Assembly (NCBI RefSeq): GCF_003113895.1
Contig: NZ_BDUD01000001.1
Coordinates: 3,391,772 to 3,455,771 of the forward strand
Source of the DNA: Nostoc commune NIES-4072
GTDB lineage: Bacteria; Cyanobacteriota; Cyanobacteriia; Cyanobacteriales; Nostocaceae
Direction of reading: 5' to 3'
Length of the DNA stretch: 64,000 bases
The notes under the pieces are model-generated. The model worked only from the letters and a program-made list of their open reading frames with translations, was not told where the DNA came from and searched no databases. A program made the position numbers and the translations under genes. This document shows positions 52,986 through 61,379 of the stretch, piece by piece; positions within the stretch are counted from its first letter, which is position 1, and the number at the start of each line of letters is the position of its first letter.

Positions 52986-53413
52986 TTTATATCCCAATTT
53001 TTAGTAAATTAGCTCAACTTGAATTTTTCTAGCCTTGTGCTAGGAAGAGTTTTAATCTACTGACTAAGTATAGAGGTGCAATAACTTTGGTTAATTTTAT
53101 GATGTGATGAGTGTTACTTTTAAGAGCTTGCTGAAAAACTATCCAAAGAAGGATTGTGTTTTTATACAACATTTGCATCTACAATAAGGTATTTGGATTA
53201 TTACACATAATACAATGTAATTTTAGCCCAAAGCCTGTTGTATTTACTGAATGGACAATAAGTAAACTAACACATTAACTAAAAAACAGTAAACCAAAAA
53301 GTTTTTCCTTAATTGTGATCGCTACTGCCAAAACAATTTTATACTAATTGAGAATTAGTGAATCAGTAAAGTCTTCTCTCAAGTGAGAAGGTTTAAGTAA
53401 AAAAATCACAATT
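52986..53413. other. 428-base intergenic region
   Basis: A/T-rich, between the divergent DUF4347 gene and the GNAT remnant. No repeat or RNA was recognised; it probably contains the promoter of the giant gene. Confidence 0.5.
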
Positions 53414-53778
53414 ATGTGTCGCAATGATATCGTAATTGACCGGAGCAGCCTCAGTAATGTTACTGAAATTGTCAAGTTGTCCCAAGCCAATGACCCAGAA
53501 CATGGTGGTATGTTGTTAGGTCATCTTGAGCCAGAGGCAGTGATGATGACCATATCTAAAATGCCGAGCGTTGTAGCCCCAAAGATGGGCAAGTTGTAGG
53601 ATTCTTACTCAGTTGGTCAAAGGCAACTGCTAATTTACCAATAGTAAAGCTGATGTTACAAGCCTACGCTGGTACAAAAGATGCTTACTTATATGGCCCA
53701 ATCTGTGTTGATGAAACTATGCGTGGACAAGGTATTGCTGGGAAAATGTTCTCAAAATTAAAAGATTTTTACTCGTGA
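53414..53778 (+). pseudogene. GNAT-family acetyltransferase, frameshifted
   Basis: The first frame (53414-53599) reads IDRSSLSNVTEIVKLSQAND and ends at a premature TAG. In the next frame the protein continues DGQVVGFLLSWSK, then YGPICVDETMRGQGIAGKMF, containing the acetyl-CoA motif (R-G-Q-G-I-A-G). One missing base near 53580-53585 explains the break. The two parts together have about 121 residues, slightly short for the family. It could be a pseudogene or a sequencing error. Confidence 0.75.
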
Positions 53779-54126
53779 GAAATCCGGGTATAGGCATTCC
53801 TCTCTGCTCTCCCGTTTCCTCTCTACAAGACCCTGAACACAAACGCGCTCTTTTAAACTTGCTCTTTATTAGTAAATAAGATGCATTTGCCCTGGCGTCT
53901 AATGTAATTGACAAGTGCGATCGCCTCTTTTATATTTAGTAAGCCAGAGCGATCGCACTTAAATCAGTTATCAGTTATCAGTTATCAGTTATCAGTTATC
54001 AGGCGTATGGTGGGGGATTTAGACCCGCCACCAACGCATTCCACCTGGAGGTGGGGGACTTAAACCCAGGGATAAATAGATCACTGATAACTGTTTACTG
54101 TTCACTGTTCACTGTTAAAACCTGGG
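53779..54126. other. 348-base repeat-rich intergenic region
   Basis: It contains two HIP1 repeats flanking TTTATATTTAGTAAGCCAG (53915-53958), the AGTTATC tandem array (53965-54001), two copies of GGTGGGGGA-TTTA-ACCC (54009 and 54050), and a TTCACTG tandem array (54098-54118). No gene. Confidence 0.6.
53965..54001. repeat. (AGTTATC)5 heptamer tandem array (STRR)
   Basis: Five perfect copies of the 7-base unit AGTTATC. This is the short tandemly repeated repetitive type known from heterocystous cyanobacteria. Confidence 0.9.
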
Positions 54127-54372
54127 TTACATTTTACCGTGTTGCAACACTTGTTGTAGATGTTGGCGAATCTCTTGTGCGTGTTCAATATCAGATTGAC
54201 GCAATTTTTGGAACAACTCTACGCAAGGCTGAGAACCTACTTGTTCTGCATCTTTGATGTAGGTATCGTAAGCTTTAACGGCTTCTGCCTTGTTGTGCAA
54301 AACGGTGACAAAATCATACTCCAAGTCGCTAATCGCTGTTTGAGACTGTCCGTTACCTGTATTTGTAGTCAT
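54127..54372 (-). CDS. small helical protein, ferritin-like pattern
   Basis: An 81-residue protein preceded by GAGGG. Two helices dominate: LEYDFVTVLHNKAEAVKAYD and CVELFQKLRQSDIEHAQEIR. The D-I-E-H-A-Q-E motif with an earlier Glu resembles half of a ferritin-like helix pair, though a full metal site is not seen. Function unknown; stress protein is possible. Confidence 0.6.
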   Translation of the reverse strand: MTTNTGNGQSQTAISDLEYDFVTVLHNKAEAVKAYDTYIKDAEQVGSQPCVELFQKLRQSDIEHAQEIRQHLQQVLQHGKM

Positions 54373-54549
54373 TGCTTGACCCTCTTTGAGAATTTCTAAT
54401 TAACTTATACTCACCCTTAAAGAGGGATTCATCTTCCAAAAAGAGTATATTTCAATACGTCGGAAGTACCTTGCAAAAGTAAGTTATACCATTTTAGATT
54501 TTAGATGCATCCAATTTCCTGATACAGCTTTAAGCAAAGGAGTGGAGAG

Positions 54550-54602
54550 TAAGAAAATACTTTTTCCCCACTCCCCACTCTCCACTCCCCACTCCCCATT
54601 TT
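54550..54602. repeat. CCCCACTCCCCACT repeat
   Basis: Tandem CCCCACT units between the small helical gene and the PsiE-like gene; same family as 8586-8642 and 22090-22210. Confidence 0.8.
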
Positions 54603-54611
54603 CATAACAAT

Positions 54612-55196
54612 TTATCCAAGCGGTTGATTCTCATCACATTGACGTGAATACTGGAATTCCAACTCATTTTGCCGTTCCCTACCTCCTCTATAGACAACCG
54701 GACAAAACTTAGTGTTAGCACTCATGCAATCCATGTGTGGGGTTTTAGCACAGACTACGAGTAGTCCACCCAGAACAAACAACAAACCACAAATTGCAAG
54801 CGTATTAACCCAATGCATTTCCAGCGCTCCGTGAACTACTATCTCTCGCAGTAGAGATACAATTGTTACCTCAACTGCGACTCCTACAGAGATACTATGT
54901 TCTTGCAAGTAGACCATTAATAGTCGGAATAACTCGACTAAAATCAACACAAATAGTATTTTTGCAGTCACATGTTTATAGTCTAGTGGCTGCGTGATAG
55001 CGATCGCTATCCCCCACAATTGGATCAGCATGACGGCGAACAAACCCAAACACAAGACAATCACAATTAAGTCTTGAAAGGCTTCCATGTTGCGAACAAT
55101 TGAGTGCCGATCAAGCCAGCGATCGCTAAATAAAAATCGACTTTTCTGGCGCTTTTGCATGTACATTTTTCCAATCGGGACAAGTTCAGACAACAC
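54612..55196 (-). CDS. PsiE-family membrane protein
   Basis: A 194-residue protein with four hydrophobic helices (about residues 43-68, 77-97, 105-125 and 132-150). KILFVLILVELFRLLMVYL and EHSISVGVAVEVTIVSLLREIV match the phosphate-starvation-inducible PsiE family. The Cys-rich C-terminal tail (CAKTPHMDCMSANTKFC) is an extra beyond the family core. PsiE function is unknown; regulation by phosphate is not visible here. Confidence 0.8.
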   Translation of the reverse strand: MLSELVPIGKMYMQKRQKSRFLFSDRWLDRHSIVRNMEAFQDLIVIVLCLGLFAVMLIQLWGIAIAITQPLDYKHVTAKILFVLILVELFRLLMVYLQEHSISVGVAVEVTIVSLLREIVVHGALEMHWVNTLAICGLLFVLGGLLVVCAKTPHMDCMSANTKFCPVVYRGGRERQNELEFQYSRQCDENQPLG

Positions 55197-55247
55197 CAGC
55201 GAGTCAACCCAATAGTTTTATGTTACGCAATATTAAATTTTTGCGCC

Positions 55248-56168
55248 TCAGCGAGGTTTGTAATTTAAATTTTGTGCTTGTTGCAACAATTGTTCGGCAT
55301 TTTTTGCCCACTGAGGATTTTTCTGAGCATTATATAAATCTCTAGCAAATTGCAATACTTGCACTGCATCCCCATATTGCTTTAACTGCATAAAAACTAA
55401 CCCTGCACCATAATAAGCGTTGGGATAGTTAGAGTTAGCTTCGGCTGATTTTCTAAAAGTCTCTAATGCCTCTTGTAATTTACCTTGCTGAAACCAAATT
55501 GAGCCGAGATTATAGTAAGCTTCTGGATACTTTGGATTAATTTTTACTGCCTGATTAAACGCATCTTTGGCTTGATCGAGTTTGCCTTGTTGGAGATAAC
55601 ACATCCCTATATGGTAAGAAGGCTCTGGTGCATTTTTGCTATATTCTATGGCTTTTTTAAAAGATGCGATCGCTTTTTCGCAATCTCGTTGCTGTTCTCG
55701 TACCAACCCCAAGTTATAGTGGGCAAATCCTAATTTTGGATCGAGTTCTAACGATCGTTGCAAGTAATCGTTAGCTAACTGTAAATTATTCCCCTCTAAC
55801 AACGCACCACCTAAATTAGCAAAAGCTGGAGCAAATTTAGGATCGGCTTGCGTCGCTCGATAAAATGCATCCGCAGAGGGTTGTAATTGTCCCGTTTGTC
55901 GCAATGCTAACCCTAGATTATAGTGCGCTGGTGCTAATGTCGGATCTAATTTAGCTGCTTGTTTAAAGGCTGCGATCGCATCTTGTACCTTTCCCGCCTG
56001 AATTGCTTGTAAACCTTGGTTTAACAAGTCTACAGCAGTTTTACCATTAGATTGTGCCAGCTTTAAGGGGACAGGAGCAGATAGAGAAAGAGAGGGGGAG
56101 GAAATGCTAACAAGCAGCATCAAACTTACTAACCCGGCTATCCGATATTTAAAGAATGATTTTCCCAT
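55248..56168 (-). CDS. TPR-repeat protein with signal peptide
   Basis: A 306-residue protein. The ATG at 56168 (MGKSFFKYRIAG) starts a signal peptide or anchor (LVSLMLLVSISSPSLSLS). Seven to eight tetratricopeptide repeats follow (DAIAAFKQAAKLDPTLAPAH, KAIASFKKAIEYSKNAPEPS and others), giving a protein-binding scaffold. It probably sits in the periplasm or at the inner membrane. It is divergent from the EF-G-like gene at 56433. Partners unknown. Confidence 0.85.
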   Translation of the reverse strand: MGKSFFKYRIAGLVSLMLLVSISSPSLSLSAPVPLKLAQSNGKTAVDLLNQGLQAIQAGKVQDAIAAFKQAAKLDPTLAPAHYNLGLALRQTGQLQPSADAFYRATQADPKFAPAFANLGGALLEGNNLQLANDYLQRSLELDPKLGFAHYNLGLVREQQRDCEKAIASFKKAIEYSKNAPEPSYHIGMCYLQQGKLDQAKDAFNQAVKINPKYPEAYYNLGSIWFQQGKLQEALETFRKSAEANSNYPNAYYGAGLVFMQLKQYGDAVQVLQFARDLYNAQKNPQWAKNAEQLLQQAQNLNYKPR

Positions 56169-56432
56169 TGATTTTCTGACTTGCAAAACTTTCGGTTAAA
56201 TTTACTTTATAAAAAATTTTTTACAAAAATTTTTATTTTGCCATAAAAGCCTACTTTTGTTAAGTTTTACTAAGCCAAATCTTACGACAGGCTACAATTT
56301 TTTTAAATTTAGATTAAAAGGAGCATAATAACAAATTAAAGAAGGGGTAATTTTGACTCCAGAAAAGCATTTTTTATCCCTGATATATACAGAATCATGC
56401 GGTTAGGAAAGACTTACCGCAAGGGAGGTTTT

Positions 56433-58481
56433 ATGAACGAAAAAGTAAAATCGGGTTCGCGGAATGTTGCAATTGTCGGGCCTTATTTGAGTGGAAAAAC
56501 CACTTTACTAGAAAGCTTGTTATTTGTCACAGGGGCAATTTCTCGCAAAGGGAGTGTTAAGGACAGCAATACAGTGGGGGATAGTGCTGCCGAGTCGCGC
56601 GATCGCCACATGAGTGTAGAAGTCAGCGCCGCTAGCACTGAGTATAACGGCATTCGCTTCACTTTTATTGACTGTCCGGGAAGTATAGAATTTGCCCAAG
56701 AAACGTACAATGCTTTAATGGGAGTGGATGCGGCAATTGTAGTTTGCGAACCCATCCGCGATCGCGTCCTCACCCTCGCCCCTCTATTTAAATTCCTCGA
56801 TGATTGGGAAATTCCCCACCTCGTCTTCGTCAACAAAATGGATCGGGCAAATATTCATGTTTTAGAAACGTTGCACGCCCTGAAAGCATTATCTAGCCGT
56901 CCCCTGGTAGCGCATCAATATCCCATCATGAACGGGGAACAACTTACCGGCTTTATCGATATGGTGAGTGAACAAGCATATCAATATCATCCAGGCGCAC
57001 CTGCTGACCCCATTCCCTTTCCCGAAAGTTTAAAAGAAGAAGAACATATAGCGCGGGCAGAAATGCTCGAAGCCTTAGCAAATTTTGACGACCATTTACT
57101 CGAAGAACTTTTAGAAGACATCGAACCTCCTCAAGAAGAAATCCTCCAAGATTTAAAAATGGAATTAGGGGCAGATTTGGTAGTGCCCGTTTTCTTTGGT
57201 GTAGCAGAACAAGATTATGGTGTTAGACCTCTATTAGAAGCCTTGTTACGGGAAGCCCCCGAACCAGAAACCACAGCAGAACGTCGGTTAAAAAACATAA
57301 AAGGTGATACAGCTTTAGCGCAGGTATTAAAAACTTACTACACTCCCCAAGGTGGCAAACTCTCTCTTGTGCGTGTTTGGCGGGGCAAATTAACTGATGG
57401 TATTGTCCTCAATGGCATTCGCACTGGTGGAATTTACCGCTTAATGGGACAACAACAGCAGTCAGTTAACCAAGTTAATGCTGGTGAAATTGTGGCATTG
57501 AGCCGTTTAGAAGGAATCAAGACAGGCGATACAATCTCCACAGAACAGCAGTCGGCAATAAAATTACCCAAAGCTGTAGAGTTGGAACCAGTGTATGCCC
57601 TCGCCATTACACCAGAAAAGCGCAACGATGAAGTAAAACTTAGCAGTGCCATCACCAAGTTATTAGAAGAAGACTGTTCACTTGCTTGGGAACAACATGG
57701 CGATACTCACGAAGTTATCTTGTGGGGACAAGGCGAGATTCATTTACAAGTCGCCCTAGATAGACTGCGCCGCAAATATAACTTGCCAATGACAACTCAT
57801 TTACCGCAAGTGCCTTACAAAGAAACCATCCGTAAAACAGTGGCTTCAATTCATGGGCGCTACAAGCACCAAAGCGGTGGTCACGGACAGTTCGGTGATG
57901 TTTTTCTCGACATCAAACCCCTACCACGCGGTACAGGTTTTAATTTTAATGAAACTATTGTCGGCGGTGTGGTTCCTAAACAGTACATCCCTGGCGTGGA
58001 AATGGGCGTGCGGGAATTTCTGACACATGGGCCTTTGGGCTTTCCAATGGTGGATTTGGCGGTAACTCTGACTAATGGTTCGTATCACAACGTTGATAGT
58101 TCCGAACAAGCCTTTAAACAAGCTGCCCGATTGGCAATGCAAACGGGAATACCCCAAGCGGAACCTACCCTGTTAGAACCAATTCTGCGGGTGGATGTTA
58201 CCACACCTAGCGAATTTACTTCCAAAGTGCTGCAACTGTTGAGTGGTAGACGGGGGCAAATTTTAGGCTATGAAGGCAGAAACGATTGGCAAGGTTGGGA
58301 TAATATCTCTGCATACTTGCCACAAGCAGAGATGCAAAACTTTATTGTAGAGCTGCGATCGCTCACCTTGGGCGTTGGTTCCTTCCACTGGGAATATGAC
58401 CATCTCCAGGAAGTGCCAGAAAAGCTTGCTGAACGTGTCATTAACAGCAATGGCAATGGTGGTAACGGCAACGGCAAGTAA
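56433..58481 (+). CDS. EF-G-like translational GTPase (non-canonical EF-G homologue)
   Basis: A 682-residue protein with all EF-G domains. The ATG at 56433 has GGGAGG 5 bases upstream. The P-loop is GPYLSGKT (16-23), NKMD gives guanine specificity, but the switch II DxPGH motif is DCPGS (80-84), with Ser instead of the catalytic His, and the switch I RGITI is replaced by RHMSVEV. Domains II-V follow, with PYKETIRK (domain IV start) and a Gly/Asn-rich end. It resembles the divergent EF-G-like proteins of cyanobacteria rather than the elongation factor encoded by fusA. Its activity in translocation is doubtful. Confidence 0.85.
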   Translation: MNEKVKSGSRNVAIVGPYLSGKTTLLESLLFVTGAISRKGSVKDSNTVGDSAAESRDRHMSVEVSAASTEYNGIRFTFIDCPGSIEFAQETYNALMGVDAAIVVCEPIRDRVLTLAPLFKFLDDWEIPHLVFVNKMDRANIHVLETLHALKALSSRPLVAHQYPIMNGEQLTGFIDMVSEQAYQYHPGAPADPIPFPESLKEEEHIARAEMLEALANFDDHLLEELLEDIEPPQEEILQDLKMELGADLVVPVFFGVAEQDYGVRPLLEALLREAPEPETTAERRLKNIKGDTALAQVLKTYYTPQGGKLSLVRVWRGKLTDGIVLNGIRTGGIYRLMGQQQQSVNQVNAGEIVALSRLEGIKTGDTISTEQQSAIKLPKAVELEPVYALAITPEKRNDEVKLSSAITKLLEEDCSLAWEQHGDTHEVILWGQGEIHLQVALDRLRRKYNLPMTTHLPQVPYKETIRKTVASIHGRYKHQSGGHGQFGDVFLDIKPLPRGTGFNFNETIVGGVVPKQYIPGVEMGVREFLTHGPLGFPMVDLAVTLTNGSYHNVDSSEQAFKQAARLAMQTGIPQAEPTLLEPILRVDVTTPSEFTSKVLQLLSGRRGQILGYEGRNDWQGWDNISAYLPQAEMQNFIVELRSLTLGVGSFHWEYDHLQEVPEKLAERVINSNGNGGNGNGK

Positions 58482-58506
58482 TTTGAGATTTGTCTAAAAA
58501 TCAAAG

Positions 58507-58533
58507 CCCTGCAATTAAACGTGCAGGGTTTTT
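58507..58533. terminator. intrinsic terminator after the EF-G-like gene
   Basis: CCCTGCA and TGCAGGG form a 7-pair stem with an 8-base loop followed by TTTTT. It lies between convergent genes and stops 3 bases before the end of the minus-strand gene at 58536. Confidence 0.85.
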
Positions 58534-58535
58534 CG

Positions 58536-59006
58536 TCAACAGATATTTAATAAGTTTTGAACGTGCTGTTGAAATGTTAATTCTTTTGTACTCCAATGTT
58601 CTCGGAATGCTCGTATTTTTTCCAATTTTATTGCTTTTCCAAATGCAGGGAAATGAATAAGACAATCAAATAATTTGTCGTTTTCTGGAGGATTATCCCA
58701 GTTATCAGTCATCCAAACTACTTGAACAAGACGATAAATATTAAATTCATCTCCAGGGTTTTTATCAGGATAAAGTTGCTTATTTAGCATTTGAACAATG
58801 TGCGTTACTTTACTACGTTGTCTTAAAATCATCAGTTCACCTTCTTGTGGAGTATTGGCATTTATTTTGTCTCTACCTTTTAAATTTCTCCAATGTAAGG
58901 CAAAAATCTTTAAGCCTGGATCTATAGTAGATATGTTTTGATAAGCCCAAGGTTGACCATTTAAAGGTTTTACGTTTTTAGTCCAAATTAATCCATTTAA
59001 ATCCAT
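58536..59006 (-). CDS. unknown 156-residue protein
   Basis: A soluble protein with alternating beta and helical stretches: NGLIWTKNVKPLNGQPWAYQ, then RLVQVVWMTDNWDNPPEND and a helical end (FREHWSTKELTFQQHVQNLL). No motif is recognised. It is convergent with the EF-G-like gene and ends at its terminator. Possibly related to restriction or defence-type accessory genes, but there is no direct evidence. Confidence 0.6.
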   Translation of the reverse strand: MDLNGLIWTKNVKPLNGQPWAYQNISTIDPGLKIFALHWRNLKGRDKINANTPQEGELMILRQRSKVTHIVQMLNKQLYPDKNPGDEFNIYRLVQVVWMTDNWDNPPENDKLFDCLIHFPAFGKAIKLEKIRAFREHWSTKELTFQQHVQNLLNIC

Positions 59007-59101
59007 AACTATTTCTCAATCTTGTTGTAAGATAGAAACTACAGTTATAGTTTTCCCGAAAATATTGCTAAAATAACAAAATTTTGTTTTTGTAAATATC
59101 A

Positions 59102-59175
59102 CCAAGGCTGAGATTCCCGACTTGTGTAGAGAAGTTGGGAATCTTTTTCAATCTACAAAAGGATTTGTAAACCGC
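59102..59175. repeat. direct repeat flanking the toxin-antitoxin module, left copy
   Basis: The 74 bases start CCAAGGCTGAGATTCCCGAC and end in GTAAACCGC, which is the 3' end of the PIN toxin gene. A diverged copy is at 59902-59975. Confidence 0.8.
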
Positions 59176-59573
59176 ACGCCCTCAACCGTCGCACCTGATG
59201 CGAAGTCCTCAGTATAAATTTCTTGAATTTGGTTGAGTCGCGCCGTTGCCCAAATTTGCGCGTCCCAAAACCCGAAGTGATGGGTTTCCACGCCGCGAAT
59301 TGCTTCTAAAGAGATGAGTCGTGTAATATCAACGACATGGCAAGCAGCTAAATAGTTACGCATTCGCACCAGCGCCTCAGCAGGAGTTAAAAGCGAACGC
59401 CGAATCCGGGTTGTGGCCATAAAAAACTCTCCCAACACTTGGGTACTAATTACCGCCTTACTAGAACGAATCAATTGGTCAGTAAGTGCGATCGCGCGTT
59501 CCTGTTTTGCGGTATCTAGTGGATCGTAGATGTAAACGAGAATGTTGGTATCAAGTAAAATCCTACCGTTCAT
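59148..59573 (-). CDS. PIN-domain toxin (VapC-like)
   Basis: A 141-residue PIN ribonuclease from the ATG at 59573 (MNGRILLDTNILVYIYDP). Acidic residues: Asp8 in LLDTN, Glu at about 46 in TQVLGEFF, Asp in FWDAQIWA, and the last in YTEDFASG, giving the usual four-acid active site. Relatives cleave RNA in the cell when antitoxin is lost. The start overlaps the antitoxin end by 11 bases, so they are translated together. The module has a palindromic operator (59833-59864). Confidence 0.85.
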   Translation of the reverse strand: MNGRILLDTNILVYIYDPLDTAKQERAIALTDQLIRSSKAVISTQVLGEFFMATTRIRRSLLTPAEALVRMRNYLAACHVVDITRLISLEAIRGVETHHFGFWDAQIWATARLNQIQEIYTEDFASGATVEGVRFTNPFVD

Positions 59574-59820
59574 AGAGGTCTTCACGCTGCCAGTCCCGAC
59601 CTCCAAGTTGAGCAGGTCGAGTTTTGATTTGATCGATAAATTCTCTTTCGGCTTCCCACATTACAAGATTGGTTTGGGGTGCAGTTATTTCACCAAGATG
59701 AAGGTCAATAGCTTGGCGAATAATCTCTGCTTCACTTACACCCGCTTGTTGGGCGATCGCTTTTAGCAGATGTTCTTGATGCGGTTCAATATAAATCTGC
59801 TTACGAATTTTACTCGACAC
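59563..59820 (-). CDS. ribbon-helix-helix antitoxin
   Basis: An 85-residue protein with an N-terminal RHH (CopG-like) fold: KIRKQIYIEPHQEHLLKAIA and GVSEAEIIRQAIDLHL form strand, helix and helix. The C-terminal part (DQIKTRPAQLGGRDW) should bind the PIN toxin. RHH antitoxins bind palindromic operators; a perfect one lies 13 bases upstream. It overlaps the toxin gene by 11 bases. Confidence 0.85.
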   Translation of the reverse strand: MSSKIRKQIYIEPHQEHLLKAIAQQAGVSEAEIIRQAIDLHLGEITAPQTNLVMWEAEREFIDQIKTRPAQLGGRDWQREDLYER

Positions 59821-59832
59821 AATTTAAATTTT

Positions 59833-59864
59833 ACATAATGTATACATTACATTATACATTATGT
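59833..59864 (-). promoter_or_regulatory. palindromic operator of the toxin-antitoxin operon
   Basis: The arms ACATAATGTATA and TATACATTATGT are perfect inverted repeats of 12 bases with an 8-base spacer. On the minus strand the site includes TATAAT, a good -10 box, so a repressor bound here would block the promoter. It ends 13 bases before the antitoxin ATG at 59820. Confidence 0.8.
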
Positions 59865-59870
59865 GCTAGT

Positions 59871-59900
59871 AGCGTAGGCTTTGCCCGCCGTAGGCATCGC
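59871..59900. repeat. TAGCGTAGGCTTTGCCCGCC dispersed repeat
   Basis: A palindromic repeat of the GCGTAGGC...GCCTACGC type common in Nostoc genomes; a related one is at 2038-2066. Confidence 0.7.
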
Positions 59901-59901
59901 T

Positions 59902-59975
59902 CCAAGGCTGAGATTCCCGACTTCTGAGAGAATTCGGAAATCTTTATTTAATCTGTAAAAAGATTCGTAAACCGC
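59902..59975. repeat. direct repeat, right copy (3' end of a second PIN gene)
   Basis: It starts CCAAGGCTGAGATTCCCGAC and ends GTAAACCGC like the copy at 59102-59175, at about 80 percent identity. The last 25 bases correspond to the 3' end of the PIN toxin gene. Confidence 0.8.
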
Positions 59976-60062
59976 TAATTTGTGTGAAATGATATTAGTT
60001 TCATAAAAGCATTGGGGAATTATGTAATTAAGCATATTCGTCTTAATTACAGAGAAAAAATC

Positions 60063-60538
60063 ATGGGCTTTATAGTCTCTCTTGTAACTAGCCTAATTGC
60101 AATCCTCGTTTATCTCAATACAGATAAGATATCTGGTGAAAAGTCACGTTTGGCAATACGCACAATTATGATATTGATTAGCAGTATTGCAGTCCTGAAT
60201 TCTATTTCTAGGCTTTTAGTGATTGTCCCACCAGGCAATGTCGGTGTAGTCAACTTGTTTGGCGAAGTTTCTGAAACTACTCTTAATCCTGGTGTTCACT
60301 TGCTTAATCCCTTTAACAAAGTGCTGAATTTTTCCACTCGCATTAAGGATGTAAAGGAAAATGTAGATGTAACATCCCAAGAAGGTTTGAGCCTAAATCT
60401 TGATGTCAGTAATTGCGAGCGATTGAAGCCACAGAAAAGCTAGCTCAATCTAATAATTCTAAGCTTGTAATTATTGGTTCTGAAAAAGGCAGTATGCCTA
60501 TTATGATCCAGCCAGAAACAGGAACCTCAAAGCCCTAA
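60063..60538 (+). pseudogene. SPFH/prohibitin-family protein with large internal deletion
   Basis: The first 115 codons (ATG 60063) encode a membrane anchor (two hydrophobic segments) and the beginning of the SPFH domain: RLLVIVPPGNVGVVNLFGEV, NPGVHLLNPF and LSLNLDVS. The frame then shifts at about 60410-60420 and only the end of the protein follows: AIEATEKLAQSNNSKLVIIG and MPIMIQPETG. About 120-150 codons with the coiled-coil region are missing. The sequence at the junction is GCGAGCGATTG, near-repeat of HIP1, so deletion between repeats is plausible. Confidence 0.8.
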
Positions 60539-60550
60539 AATTTTATTATC

Positions 60551-60637
60551 AAGTCAATAGCTTGGCAGCAAAGAATCTTTGCTTCAATTACACCAGTTTG
60601 TTGGATGATCGCCTTTAACAGATGCTTTTGATGCATT
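60551..60637 (-). pseudogene. remnant of a second RHH antitoxin gene
   Basis: The minus strand reads HQKHLLKAIIQQTG, then AIDLIIK, close to the antitoxin at 59563-59820 (HQEHLLKAIAQQAG ... AIDLHLG). At the DNA level 60551-60637 matches about 59698-59785 at roughly 80 percent. Upstream and downstream parts are lost. Confidence 0.75.
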
Positions 60638-60734
60638 TAATTATGTAAAAAATGAGGACGATTTGCACAGCAGGACATAAAAACTTGAACGCCAGCAGTT
60701 AATAGACCTCTTGGAAAAGTTAAAAAATTAGGAA

Positions 60735-60802
60735 TGTCATTTTGAGCGGAACTCAGGGGAGAGAAAATTTTCACCAGATGTTTCGCTCCGCTCAAGATGA
60801 CA
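60735..60802. mobile_element. MITE-like element with 16-base inverted ends
   Basis: TGTCATTTTGAGCGGA (60735-60750) and TCCGCTCAAGATGACA (60787-60802) are inverted, 15 of 16 matching. This repeat type is widespread in bacteria with GTCATTCTGAGC ends. Confidence 0.75.
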
Positions 60803-60875
60803 ATTTAAGCATTTATGCAAGATAAGGTAAGTATACTTATTACCTTAATCTCTAATTTTCTGTTTGCAGTGGCAG

Positions 60876-61379
60876 CTATTTAATTACCTTAAAATTCTCA
60901 ATGGTAAGATATCTTTCTTCATCAGCTATCTGACTGTTGTAATCGATATCAATTTGGGTTGGATAGCCGAATCTAGCATTGTACCGCACATTCAGGCTGG
61001 CGGCTTTACGGTTGATAGCATCTTGAATCACATCAAACAGTTTAGGAATTGTGTTGTAATTTTGAAAGTATTCTTTAACATCTTTACCTGTAGCTACAGA
61101 AGTGATAGAACTTGTTTGACCATTACGTACTTTAATTACTACTGGCCCCCTAGCCTCGCCTATACAAAAGCAACTATTGCTCAAAGTATAGTCATAGTTG
61201 GAAATATTTTGCTGATTCCAGAAACGGCGATTAAATGCTAATCGCTTTTCTGCTCGCCTTAAATTTAAGTTATTACTTGCTGGCGATTGTGCTATCTCTA
61301 TGGGAGATTTAGACATTACTGGTAAGTTCAGTCCCAAAGATAGCAATAATCCGGCACTGATAATGATAGGTAAACGCAT
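60876..61379 (-). CDS. DUF6174-like secreted protein
   Basis: A 167-residue protein with a signal peptide (PIIISAGLLLSLGLNLPVMS). The pattern W-x-x-x-x-I-S-N-Y-D-Y-T-L-x-x-S-C-F-C with VVIKVRNGQ matches DUF6174, a family of small exported proteins of unknown function. Two Cys in SCFC may form a disulfide. It is monocistronic, and its end is 74 bases from the MITE at 60735-60802. Confidence 0.75.
   Translation of the reverse strand: MRLPIIISAGLLLSLGLNLPVMSKSPIEIAQSPASNNLNLRRAEKRLAFNRRFWNQQNISNYDYTLSNSCFCIGEARGPVVIKVRNGQTSSITSVATGKDVKEYFQNYNTIPKLFDVIQDAINRKAASLNVRYNARFGYPTQIDIDYNSQIADEERYLTIENFKVIK

Larger units (their letters stand above)
60539..60875. other. 337-base region with remnants and a small inverted-repeat element
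   Basis: It holds the antitoxin remnant (60551-60637) and a MITE-like repeat (60735-60802); no gene. Confidence 0.6.

Noticed and set aside
53965..54001. Tandem array considered as a CRISPR
   Set aside because: The units are 7 bases long and there are no spacers.
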